A stretch of DNA of 23,870 nt from CAG-1000 sp964345385 (GTDB taxonomy: Bacteria; Bacillota_I; Bacilli_A; RF39; UBA660). The stretch is taken from the NCBI GenBank assembly GCA_964345385.1, contig CAYFQM010000009.1:1-23870 (forward strand), in the 5' to 3' direction. The position numbers and the translations under genes are program-made. Position 1 is the first letter of the stretch. Each line of letters opens with the position of its first letter. Under the pieces are notes generated by a model. The model searched no databases, had not been told where the DNA came from, and was given only the letters and a program-made list of their open reading frames with translations. Positions 1 through 7,808 of this stretch are shown here, piece by piece.

Positions 1-27
1 TAAAAAGAGCAGAATTTTCTGCTCTTT
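1..27 (-). terminator. Rho-independent terminator of the decayed surface-protein gene
   Basis: An 11-bp perfect inverted repeat (arms 4-14 and 17-27) reads on the minus strand as a hairpin followed by TTTTTA, directly after the stop codon at 29-31. Confidence 0.8.
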
Positions 28-28
28 C

Positions 29-991
29 TTATCTAGCGTTTCTTAACATTACTACACCTGAACCACCGGCTGCACTTGTAATACAGTTACAAGCATTAAT
101 ATGCATGGCTCCGCCACCAACTACAAATATATCAACGTTTGATACACTAGTTAATACATTTAATGTGCCACTAGAAGTAAACTTCACATACCAATTTGGA
201 TTTTCAGTTGTAAATGTAGATCCTGATTGAGTAAATCCTGGGGCATATACTCCTCCTGTATAAATAAATGAAAATGTATATGAAATCTTAGAATTTGCTT
301 GAATTGTTACATCACTTGCTGGCATTTGAATTATTTGATTATTAATTCCAGCATTAAAGTTTCCCGGATCATATCCACTTAATTTTTGCCAATAATTAAA
401 TACTCTACCATTTAAAGGTACACAAGATATGCCTATATTTTTTTGATAATCATATGTTCCAGTACCATAAACACCTGATGTATTTCCATCTTTTGTTAAC
501 GTTAAGGTATATCTATTTCTTGTATATAAATAATTTACTACTGTTGAACCATTTCCATTTATTGTTTGACTGCTTTGACCTACTAAAGTAAATCCAGTAT
601 ATGTTGTACCATTATATGCAACCGTAGTATCTGTTGTTCCTTGTCTTGTTTCATTTAATACTAATGTATAATTAGATAAATTATCTCCCGGATTACTTAC
701 ACCAACATTTGATTTATAATAATTGACAACATAATTTGTATCGTTTCTTGCTTCATATTTTGCAAATAAGACATGATCTTCAATTGCAGTCACGCGAGTA
801 GTTGGTAAAATACAAGTTTCTGAATTAGGAACAAGTGTCCAACATACAAAATTATACCCAGCTTTAAGAGCAGTTAAACCTTATAATTCTGAATAAGTTT
901 CATCATATATAGCACTTATTTTTGTTATAGGTCTACTTAGTGTTCCTCGATAAAATAAATCATTTAAAAGAATTAATTGTAATTTCAAGCA
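29..991 (-). pseudogene. Decayed surface protein: InlB/Flg_new-type repeat plus glycine-rich C-terminus
   Basis: The reading frame is open on the minus strand from 991 to 29 except for one TAA at 881-883. Reading through it joins an upstream stretch containing KISAIYDETYSEL to LTALKAGYNFVCW and VTAIEDHVLFAKY. This is the layout of an InlB B-repeat/Flg_new (Listeria-Bacteroides) repeat, in which a short strand is followed by a GYxFxGW core and ends in LYAKW. The C-terminus reads VDIFVVGGG and then GGSGVVMLRN, the two ends of a glycine-rich domain common in gut Bacillota surface or tail-like proteins, but the long glycine-rich middle is nearly gone. No signal peptide or Met start is present at the 991 end, where a stop at 992-994 cuts the frame. 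The 254-residue piece from a GTG at 793 is open but starts in the middle of the repeat. Most likely this is a non-functional 3' remnant of a longer gene. Confidence 0.7.
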
Positions 992-1010
992 TTATTCCTT
1001 TATTAATATA

Positions 1011-1041
1011 AAAAATAACCGATTTGATATCGGCTATTTTT
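1011..1041 (-). terminator. Rho-independent terminator after the SIMPL gene
   Basis: Arms 1011-1023 and 1029-1041 form a 13-bp stem with one G-U pair on the minus-strand RNA, flanked by A- and U-runs. It starts at the SIMPL stop codon (1041-1043) and could work in both directions. Confidence 0.8.
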
Positions 1042-1697
1042 TATTCTGTTATCCATAAACAATACAATGTTTCAGATAATTCAATATCTTCTGGTGTAAA
1101 TGTATTAATAATTGCTGGTGCAGCGCCAAGTCTCATATCTTTTGCATACATCATATCAGATTCAATGGCACTTCGTGATACATATTCTGTAGTGAATGGT
1201 TTGAAATCAATTTTTACACATTGTTTTAAATTTTTTCCAGCTGCTTCAGCAATAGCTTGAGCTTGTAGCTCTGCTTCTTTGTATGCTTTTGCAAGTATTT
1301 TTCTTTTACATTCCTTTGCGTCTTTTACTCCAAAGTTTATTTGACAAGATGGTGCATTATCTAATTTAGACAATGCTTCAATTATTTTTGCCATTCTTTC
1401 TTTATCATAATCAAATTTTAAAGTTGCACTTTGATTAAATGAAAATCCATCAAATATATATGTCCTTGTCATTTCATTATATTTTTTGTCCTCTTTAACA
1501 ACAAAATTTCTTGTTTTCATATTGTCTGTTGTAAAACCATTTTGTAATAATAACTCATTAACAAATTTTTGAACGTTATTTACTCCAGCTGATAATGCTT
1601 CCTCATAACTTTGACCTTTTGTATTAAAACTTATATTTAAAATTACCTCATTGGGTGTAAAGTATTCTGTTCCTTTTCCTTGTACGATTATTTCCAT
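1041..1697 (-). CDS. SIMPL domain-containing protein (DUF541)
   Basis: A 218-residue protein spanning essentially one SIMPL/DUF541 domain. It opens with the typical VQGKGTEYFTPNEVILNISF strand pair (sequence GxGxxxxxPDxxxxxxxV in the family). The middle has the family's YxFDGFSFNQSATLKF segment, and the helical part AKAYKEAELQAQAIAEAAGK is followed by a late strand. Most family members are exported; this one has no signal peptide and should be cytoplasmic. The family's biochemical role is poorly defined (signalling or stress-related associations only). The start at 1697 is supported by GAGGAGG 8 bases upstream. A TATAAT (1735-1740) lies in the 65-bp gap before the upstream gene, with no good -35, so a separate promoter is possible but weak. 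Confidence 0.85.
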   Translation of the reverse strand: MEIIVQGKGTEYFTPNEVILNISFNTKGQSYEEALSAGVNNVQKFVNELLLQNGFTTDNMKTRNFVVKEDKKYNEMTRTYIFDGFSFNQSATLKFDYDKERMAKIIEALSKLDNAPSCQINFGVKDAKECKRKILAKAYKEAELQAQAIAEAAGKNLKQCVKIDFKPFTTEYVSRSAIESDMMYAKDMRLGAAPAIINTFTPEDIELSETLYCLWITE

Positions 1698-1762
1698 TTT
1701 CTTAAATCCTCCTCATATAATATTTAATTATTTTATTATAGTAAAATCAATTTAATAAGAAT

Positions 1763-2812
1763 TTATGATTGAACATATTGATAAATAACATTATCAAAAT
1801 TCTTATTTTTCAAATCTTCCTCTGTTATTAAAAATGTAGTAACTCCTTCTCCATATATCTGCGTTCCTAATTGTAATAACACTATATATTTATTAGATAC
1901 TTTCCTTATATCTCCCTCATCCATTTGACAATCAGTATAAAACCCAAATATTTTATTAAGTTTTTCTCCAGAAAAATGTGAATATTTTTTTTCCCCTTTT
2001 TCAAAATAATATCTATCACTAAATTTCTCATTGCAATTTTTAATATTGTTTATTCCAAAAGTATCCATTGTTTCTTCTTCTGACATAGATACTTTTTTTC
2101 TTACTAAATCTTCTGCTGAAGGAACATAAATAACTTTTCCAAAGTCATACATTTTATCATTATAGAATAATGGACTTATATAAAAATACAGCATTCCCTT
2201 TTTAGGTAATAATTTATTTATATCATACTTTGACACTTCTTCCAAATTTATTTGTCCAACAAATATTAAATATTCTGGTATCTCTACATTTTCATTTACA
2301 TCAATAGTATTTGAAAAAAATCTTGTTTCTCCAACTCGAAACTCATTTTTATTAATTAAATCAAATAATATAATATTTCTTTCATCATTTAATGTTGAAT
2401 CAACATCTATTATATCAATTATATTTTTTTCATTTTCTAATTTGTTTAAAATTGTTGAAATATTTTGCTTTTCTTGCGGTTTTTCTAATTTTTTATATTT
2501 TTCATAAACAGATAGCTTTTTTAATTTGTTATTTCTAATCATTAATATAATATCTAAATATAAATCAAAACTATAAAAATCATAATTTCTATATCTAACA
2601 CAAAATGTTTCACTTTTTTCATTATCATAAACGTATTGCATTTTTTCAAAAGCATCATTTAATTCATTCACTAAATCATTAAAAAAATCTATATGAACTA
2701 TTTTTTTATCACTTGAATTACTTTTTTTGTATTCAACATTTCCATTTTCATTAATAGTAGTTATTTCATAACCCTCACCAGTTGATTTAAATAAGACTAT
2801 ATTATTATTCAT
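1763..2812 (-). CDS. DUF1963 (YwqG-like) family protein
   Basis: A 349-residue soluble protein. The C-terminal half matches the DUF1963/YwqG pattern. A strand YLIFVGQINLEEV (family: FLxQINLxEL) precedes LPKKGMLYFYISP (lPxxGxLxFFi). Then come NKIFGFYTDCQMDEGDI (LGGxxxxxQxD) and IVLLQLGTQIYGEGVTTFLI (LLLQIDSDxxWGDxGxxxFxI), and the end is ITEEDLKNKNFDNVIYQY, a hallmark of the family's last helix and strand. The first ~165 residues are charged, AT-rich and unassigned. Function is unknown; YwqG-type proteins occur near LXG polymorphic-toxin loci in Bacillus, so an immunity-like role is only inference. A ribosome site GAAAGGAATG lies upstream. A second, broken family member is at 5462-6244. Confidence 0.75.
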   Translation of the reverse strand: MNNNIVLFKSTGEGYEITTINENGNVEYKKSNSSDKKIVHIDFFNDLVNELNDAFEKMQYVYDNEKSETFCVRYRNYDFYSFDLYLDIILMIRNNKLKKLSVYEKYKKLEKPQEKQNISTILNKLENEKNIIDIIDVDSTLNDERNIILFDLINKNEFRVGETRFFSNTIDVNENVEIPEYLIFVGQINLEEVSKYDINKLLPKKGMLYFYISPLFYNDKMYDFGKVIYVPSAEDLVRKKVSMSEEETMDTFGINNIKNCNEKFSDRYYFEKGEKKYSHFSGEKLNKIFGFYTDCQMDEGDIRKVSNKYIVLLQLGTQIYGEGVTTFLITEEDLKNKNFDNVIYQYVQS

Positions 2813-2891
2813 TTAAATTTCATTCCTTTCTTACTTATTAAACGGTTATTTTAAAATCAGCGTAAAGATAAAGTATAATTTTTAGATCAGT

Positions 2892-3545
2892 TTAATTTGA
2901 ATCAATTTTCTTCATAATATTTTCAAATGAATTTTCTTCATCAAAAACGGGGCACCTAATCTCATTATTTTTAATTTTATCTAATAAATCAGCAGGACAT
3001 ACACTACTTCTTTTACCATTGTTATAATGAGAACATAATTCACATATACAATCTACTATTTTAATATCGCCTTCTTGATAAGTAAATTTATCAGTTCTAA
3101 ATAATTCTTTTTTGATTCTATTAAGCATTTTTATAATATATTCTTTTTCTTCTAGGCAAATATATCCTGACGCAGAATACTTATCATTTTTATCTCTTAT
3201 TTCTACAAAATCTTTCCCATCAATTACTTTCCCATCTTTCCATTTACTTTTATCAACATCTTGCCAAAAAACAAAATTATCATCACAAATAAATTCTTCT
3301 AAATTAATGATAGCAAAGTGTATAGGATTTTCTTTTTCGTGTTTTCCTTTATTATCTAAATATTCATAAAATTCGTCATATAGAAATTTTTTTCTTCCAC
3401 AGAATAGAAAGTCCTCATTTGATTCGAATTTATGATTAGAAATACAATCTTCAATAACATTAACAAAATTGCTTTCAAAGTCTTCCGAACTATGATTAAT
3501 ATTATGTAATTTTTCTCTAATATCCTTTCGTTTTAACTTTTCCAT
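2892..3545 (-). CDS. Uncharacterised protein with a C-terminal cysteine cluster
   Basis: A 217-residue, highly charged soluble protein that I do not recognise. The only marked motif is near the C-terminus: a CICELC pair about residue 166, then VCP about residue 183 and RCP about residue 198, a C-x2-C...C...C arrangement that could bind zinc or, less likely, an iron-sulfur cluster. No signal peptide or membrane segment is visible. It follows the 94-residue gene by only 9 bases and its AAGGTGATT ribosome site overlaps that gene's stop codon, so it is almost surely the last gene of the four-gene cassette 5435-2892. A 79-bp gap separates it from the next gene. Confidence 0.75.
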   Translation of the reverse strand: MEKLKRKDIREKLHNINHSSEDFESNFVNVIEDCISNHKFESNEDFLFCGRKKFLYDEFYEYLDNKGKHEKENPIHFAIINLEEFICDDNFVFWQDVDKSKWKDGKVIDGKDFVEIRDKNDKYSASGYICLEEKEYIIKMLNRIKKELFRTDKFTYQEGDIKIVDCICELCSHYNNGKRSSVCPADLLDKIKNNEIRCPVFDEENSFENIMKKIDSN

Positions 3546-3554
3546 ATAATCACC

Positions 3555-3839
3555 TTATTGCATACTTCCTAATATTAACCCGATTAGTTCTTCAATATTT
3601 TGTGTATAAACCATCATTGCCTCTAAATAATCTTCATTTGTTCCATTATTACCTTCAATGTCAGATATTTCTTTACTTTTTAAAAATTCAAATTGTATTC
3701 CTCTTTCAGCTGCAAACTTTAATAAAAATGCTAGTATTACTTTTTGTTTTTCTATTATTTCATTGTTTTTTTGATTTATATTTAATTTAACAAACTCATC
3801 CATAAATGATGTAAATATTTTTTGTTTTTCTTCTATCAT
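3555..3839 (-). CDS. Small helical protein of unknown function, coupled to the 451-aa gene
   Basis: A 94-residue predicted all-alpha protein (long amphipathic helices around residues 1-50 and 68-92), not recognised. Its ATG overlaps the TGA of the upstream 451-residue gene in an ATGA junction (3836-3839). Its ribosome site GGAGGTATG lies inside the upstream reading frame, indicating translational coupling and probably matched stoichiometry or a complex between the two products. Confidence 0.75.
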   Translation of the reverse strand: MIEEKQKIFTSFMDEFVKLNINQKNNEIIEKQKVILAFLLKFAAERGIQFEFLKSKEISDIEGNNGTNEDYLEAMMVYTQNIEELIGLILGSMQ

Positions 3840-5191
3840 CTTGACATACCTCCAGTTGATAATGATTGAGATTGTGTCATTTGCATTTGGTATAATGAAC
3901 TAACATTTTGTAATCTTTTTTTCATATCAGTGTATTCCGCTGGTAATGCTCCGACTAATCTTTCGGCCATTTTGTCAGCCATATATGCTTCATTATCCCT
4001 TACTGCTTGTCTATCATTTCTAGCACGTTCGTATAGTTGATCTACTTTAAGTCCATCATTCCATTCTTGTTTATCAACTGGTTTCATTTGTATTTCTCGT
4101 GCTTCTTCATTAGCTTTTTTTTCGTCTTCTTTCAATCTTGAATTTTCAGCATATAAGCCGTGGGTATTATTTCTAATTTGTATTTGTTCTTGTTCTAATC
4201 TTGCATTTCCGTCTAATATATCTCCATATGTTTTAACTGCGTCTGTTGCATAATCAACTTTACCTTGAACATCGTCGCGTTTTTGCTTAATGCCCATATT
4301 TCTTTCTCTTTCTTCCTTAATTGCTTGTTCTAACAATGGTTGTAGACTTTCTAATTGTTTATTAATTTTTTGTAGTTTCCCATCTTTACCTCTAAAACAA
4401 TGAGTTGTTTTCATAATTTCACTTATTTGTTCTAAATCGAGTAGTAGATGTGAAGAATGACGTAGCTGTTCTAAACTATCCTTTGTTATAGCAATGACTT
4501 TTGGTGGTAATGCTTTTTTAATTTGCGCTACTTCTTTTCTTACTTCTTTTGATAAATCATCAGTTGGAGTCATAGCAAGTATTGTTGTAAGAGAACTTAA
4601 AGCACTTTCTAATTTATCAGTACCTTGTAATTCAAAATCTGCAATACTATCAATTTGTTTTTCTTTTTCTTCGTGTTCTTGTCTTGCTTGATTTTGTCTT
4701 AATTGTGCCAAATCATCTGTTTCATTTAATGGAATTCTAAAACTTTCTGTTCTAGATTCATATACCATTAATTCAAAATCTCTACTAGCTTTATTAAATC
4801 TTTCTTTATCTTCTTTATCTTTTATTGCGCGACTTACTTCACGACATTGTTTTCCGGCAAGTTCCATTTGTTTAAAGAATTCATCTTTTAATCTAGCATA
4901 ACTTTGATTTAATTCTGTTTTAATTGAACTAATTTGATCTGCTACTTTTCTGACACTCTTATTATCTTTTTTTGCTTCAGAATCTAAAGTTGCCAATTTT
5001 CTCATTTCGTCGCGCATTGTTTGAATTTCTTTTATGTTGTCAATAATTGCATCAATGTTCGCCATAGTTACATTAAAACTACCCATTTGTTTTGGTGGCT
5101 TGGACCAAAATACAGTATCAAATTTTTGCATACTTCTGCTTAGTTTTATTGAATAATCAACCAAACTTGTATATTTCTGAGTATTATTCAT
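3836..5191 (-). CDS. Long coiled-coil protein of unknown function
   Basis: A 451-residue protein almost entirely alpha-helical and rich in charged residues and glutamine, with several coiled-coil stretches (roughly residues 50-140, 180-215, 275-375). No enzyme motif, signal peptide or membrane segment is visible. Residues ~25-45 (around FWSKPPKQMGSFNV) form a break before the first long helix, and the tail ends QSQSLSTGGMSR, a flexible Ser/Gly end. I considered LXG-type or other type VII secretion substrates and TelA-like proteins but saw no diagnostic motif. It overlaps the 83-aa gene upstream by 8 bases and the 94-aa gene downstream by 4, so it is the core of a coupled cassette. It terminates with TGA, one of the proofs that TGA is a stop here. 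Confidence 0.8.
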   Translation of the reverse strand: MNNTQKYTSLVDYSIKLSRSMQKFDTVFWSKPPKQMGSFNVTMANIDAIIDNIKEIQTMRDEMRKLATLDSEAKKDNKSVRKVADQISSIKTELNQSYARLKDEFFKQMELAGKQCREVSRAIKDKEDKERFNKASRDFELMVYESRTESFRIPLNETDDLAQLRQNQARQEHEEKEKQIDSIADFELQGTDKLESALSSLTTILAMTPTDDLSKEVRKEVAQIKKALPPKVIAITKDSLEQLRHSSHLLLDLEQISEIMKTTHCFRGKDGKLQKINKQLESLQPLLEQAIKEERERNMGIKQKRDDVQGKVDYATDAVKTYGDILDGNARLEQEQIQIRNNTHGLYAENSRLKEDEKKANEEAREIQMKPVDKQEWNDGLKVDQLYERARNDRQAVRDNEAYMADKMAERLVGALPAEYTDMKKRLQNVSSLYQMQMTQSQSLSTGGMSR

Positions 5192-5435
5192 TGTTTACCA
5201 ACCTTTCTTTTAACGCATTTATTACTTGCATTACTTCTTCATCTTCTATTTCATCTAAAATTATTTCTTTATTTTCTTGTGATACACGATTAACATACAA
5301 AGCAATTTGTCCGTTTTCTAATTGCTTACTGTCTGTATAAACAATAAAATTACCACTATCTATTGAAATATAAGAAATAATTTCGTATTCTTTTTCATTA
5401 ATTATTATTTTATTATCTTTTCTTTCTTGTTCCAT
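5184..5435 (-). CDS. Small acidic protein, DUF1292-like
   Basis: An 83-residue acidic protein. An ATG at 5447 is in frame, but the sequence between it and 5435 is itself the ribosome site (GGAGGTAATT directly before the ATG at 5435), so the start is set at 5435. The layout INEKEYEIISYISIDSGNFI, then a tyrosine/valine strand (IALYVNRV) and an acidic helix (LDEIEDEEVMQVINAL) resembles the small DUF1292 proteins of Bacillota, which have no known function; the match is by pattern only. It overlaps the coiled-coil gene by 8 bases and begins the cassette. Confidence 0.7.
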   Translation of the reverse strand: MEQERKDNKIIINEKEYEIISYISIDSGNFIVYTDSKQLENGQIALYVNRVSQENKEIILDEIEDEEVMQVINALKERLVNNE

Positions 5436-5461
5436 AATTACCTCCATTTCTATTTAATATT

Positions 5462-6244
5462 TTACGACCACTCAAAGTTACAAGCAATGTCCGAAAAGTT
5501 ATTATTTAATAAGTCCTCTTTTGAGATTAATACATAAAAACTATAAGCATTACCTAAATCAAATTTTTTGTCTAAATCAGAAGTAAGAAAAATCAAACAT
5601 TCATTTTTAGTTAAATAATCTATATCCGGATCATTTGCAAAGGAAGCATATCCACCTATGTGAGAAGAAAATTCGGAATCATCTTTTAATTTATCTTGTA
5701 AATCGTAATAATCTACACCAAATAATTGTTTCAATTCCATTGGATAATTTACTTTTACATTAAATTTTTCCTCAAATAAATTTAACAACATATTTATAGC
5801 TTCGTCATCTCCCATATTATATGGCATACTCATTTTTCCTTTATTAAACTCTATTTTAAAAGGTCCATTTACTAAAAAGGGTTTCAATTCAACTTCTGGT
5901 AGTGTAGTTTGATATTCTAGTCCTTCTTTAAATAATCTAGTCTCAAAACTTCCATCAGCTACTTCAAAGTCAAAAAGGTCATCTTCATTGGTTGTAACAA
6001 ATAGTTCTAAAATACCTTTTGGATAACCAGCTCAATTTAACTTTCTTAAATTTATCTGTATAACCAAAGCCATAGGTTCTCCATATTTATCTTTTGGATA
6101 TTCTTCTCCAATAGGTAAATTTGGCTTACCTCCAATTTTATCATCCAATATACTTGGTGCTTCATTTGAATAATTTATAAAACAGCATTCTTTTTCTGTT
6201 TTTTTCTTCTATTCAGATATTATTTCTGTTATTTTTTCATTCAT
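5462..6244 (-). pseudogene. DUF1963 (YwqG-like) family pseudogene with two nonsense codons
   Basis: Reading the minus strand from the ATG at 6244 (ribosome site GGAAG at ~6254) gives one continuous frame of 260 codons to the stop at 5462, broken by TAG at 6209-6211 (codon 12) and TGA at 6032-6034 (codon 71). Across the breaks the family order is intact: LDDKIGGKPNLPIGEEYP, then MALVIQINLRKLN-stop-AGYPKGILELF, then HIGGYASFANDPDIDY, LIFLTSDLD and finally ISKEDLLNNNFSDIACNF. This is the complete DUF1963/YwqG fold. A 141-residue piece starting at a TTG (5887) is open, but it lacks the N-terminal half and a ribosome site. Because TGA terminates other genes here and a TAG is also present, decay by point mutation is more likely than recoding. 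Confidence 0.8.
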
Positions 6245-6304
6245 TTTTTATCTACTTCCTTTCATTTAAAATAACTTTACCATTATCATATATTTTTCTA
6301 TTTT

Positions 6305-7399
6305 TTAATTTTTCTGTTTTTTAGATAAATCTCTTTTTAGATATAGATATTTACTTTGCCAGTATTCATCTTTATCATTTGAATACTCACTTATAGGACA
6401 ACCTTTATACAAATCTTCAGCAATTTCTAAAATTATATCTTTTAATTCTAAATTTTCAATATAATAACTAGGGATTTTATTATATCCTAAATAAGTTCCA
6501 ATAATGTTTCCTGCAATGGCACCAGTGGAATCACTATCTCCATTATGATTTATCGAGCATATAATTGCTTTTTCAAAATTGTTGCTATATTTAATTGTAG
6601 AGTAGAGAGCTATAGCAAGAGCTTCTTCAGCAACCCATCCTTCTCCCAATTCTGCAATAGCTTTTTTATCACTAATAAATTTGTTATGTGCTAATTTTAT
6701 TGCTTTGTTAATTAAAGTAATAAAATAGTCTCTATTTTCCTTGTCAAAAATATCAAAATTTATTTTTAACATTTCAATAGCTTCATCTGTTGCTTCTTCA
6801 ATCGTTTTATTTGTATAAGCAAGATTATTTATTATAATTGTCAAAACATAGCAAGGAATTATTCCTAAAGGATGTCCGTGTGTTATTGCTCCAGCTTCTG
6901 CTCCATATTTTCCTATTTCGTGTAATGATTTTATTTGTGGCTCAAAAAATAAACCAATCGGTGCAACACGCATTACACTTCCGCAACCTTTACTATTATT
7001 TATAGGATTTTCAATAGTACCTTTTTTATTGCTTCCTAAAGCATTTAAACAAGTATTTCCTGGAGCACGATTAACATTTAGCTCTGGAATACTTGCTAGC
7101 CAAGACACTTTTATTTCATTATTATTTCTTTTTTGTGTTTTGTACCAGTCCACATAAGCTAAATATATACAATCGGATACATCTGGTGCTATGCCTCTCA
7201 TACTAAATCTAGTTTCACCCCATAATAATCCGTTTGCAGTAAACAAAGACATTTGTGTATCGTCCGAAATAATTCCTTTATTTTCGTACTTGGTTATTCT
7301 TTCATTTTTAGCTAGTTTTACAAACTCAATAGGATATCCCAAAGCATCACCAACTGCACCACCTATTAAACAACCTTTGAATTTATCTATGTTTTTCAT
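6305..7399 (-). CDS. ADP-ribosylglycohydrolase family protein (DraG/ARH-like)
   Basis: A 364-residue protein of the ADP-ribosyl-glycohydrolase fold, which removes ADP-ribose from arginine or other acceptors or cleaves related compounds, using two magnesium ions. The motifs are all present: GCLIGGAVGDALG (residues 9-21), the metal-binding SDDTQM (45-50), CGSVMRVAPIG (139-149), GHPLG near 175, and NHNGDSDSTGAIAG (284-297) with the second set of metal-binding aspartates. No signal or membrane segment is present. AGGAGG lies 7 bases before the ATG. It stands alone between a terminator (7419-7453) and the DUF1963 pseudogene, which begins 60 bases after its stop codon. In an accessory island such enzymes can reverse ADP-ribosylating toxins or regulate nitrogenase-type targets; with no ADP-ribosyltransferase nearby its target is unknown. 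Confidence 0.9.
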   Translation of the reverse strand: MKNIDKFKGCLIGGAVGDALGYPIEFVKLAKNERITKYENKGIISDDTQMSLFTANGLLWGETRFSMRGIAPDVSDCIYLAYVDWYKTQKRNNNEIKVSWLASIPELNVNRAPGNTCLNALGSNKKGTIENPINNSKGCGSVMRVAPIGLFFEPQIKSLHEIGKYGAEAGAITHGHPLGIIPCYVLTIIINNLAYTNKTIEEATDEAIEMLKINFDIFDKENRDYFITLINKAIKLAHNKFISDKKAIAELGEGWVAEEALAIALYSTIKYSNNFEKAIICSINHNGDSDSTGAIAGNIIGTYLGYNKIPSYYIENLELKDIILEIAEDLYKGCPISEYSNDKDEYWQSKYLYLKRDLSKKQKN

Positions 7400-7418
7400 T
7401 TTATTTTCCTCCTAATAG

Positions 7419-7453
7419 AAAAGGTTATAGCTACTATATAACTATAACCTTTT
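7419..7453 (-). terminator. Rho-independent terminator of the 9328-7507 operon
   Basis: Arms AAAAGGTTATAG (7419-7430) and CTATAACCTTT (7442-7452) form a long stem on the minus strand followed by TTTTC, about 50 bases after the last gene of the operon. It is a moderate terminator; some read-through into the glycohydrolase gene is likely, since no clear promoter follows. Confidence 0.65.
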
Positions 7454-7506
7454 AAATGCTTATACCAAGAATTCAAAATTACAGTAGCACTAAATAAAAG
7501 CAGTTT

Positions 7507-7779
7507 TTATTTTTCATTAACAAATTGTTTGAAATATTCAACAAAACGTTGATCCTTATTTGCAATGCTTTCAATTAATTTTTTAGCTTCCTCATATTCA
7601 GGTACTTCTTTGTAATGCTTATTTAATTGTTGCAAATATAAAAAGTCTTTTGTCATATTCATAAATGTTGATCCGTAATAATCTTTAGAATTACTTGCTA
7701 AAATTTCTTCAACATTAGCTTTTATTGAATCAATAGCTTTTTTAACTTCAACATCAGTTTTAAATAATTGATTATCCAT
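7507..7779 (-). CDS. Small helical protein of unknown function
   Basis: A 90-residue soluble, predicted all-alpha protein with lysine and glutamate rich amphipathic helices. It is not recognised. The pattern (paired helices with an aromatic cluster, FLYLQQLNKHY, in the middle) resembles the YlbF/YmcA-type small helical proteins in general layout only. AGAAGGAGGTG lies just before the ATG. It is the third gene of an operon, 29 bases after the membrane protein gene and followed by a terminator. Confidence 0.65.
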   Translation of the reverse strand: MDNQLFKTDVEVKKAIDSIKANVEEILASNSKDYYGSTFMNMTKDFLYLQQLNKHYKEVPEYEEAKKLIESIANKDQRFVEYFKQFVNEK

Positions 7780-7808
7780 CTAAAACACCTCCTTCTAAGT
7801 TCTTTAAT

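Noticed and set aside
3836..5191. Coiled-coil protein as a type VII secretion (LXG/WXG100) substrate or TelA homologue
   Set aside because: No LXG or WXG motif, no toxin domain, and no secretion genes in the window; TelA signatures are absent.
5887..6244. TGA read as tryptophan to rescue the DUF1963 gene
   Set aside because: TGA ends other genes in the window in conserved contexts (3836, 16333), tryptophan is encoded by TGG elsewhere, and the same frame also contains a TAG.
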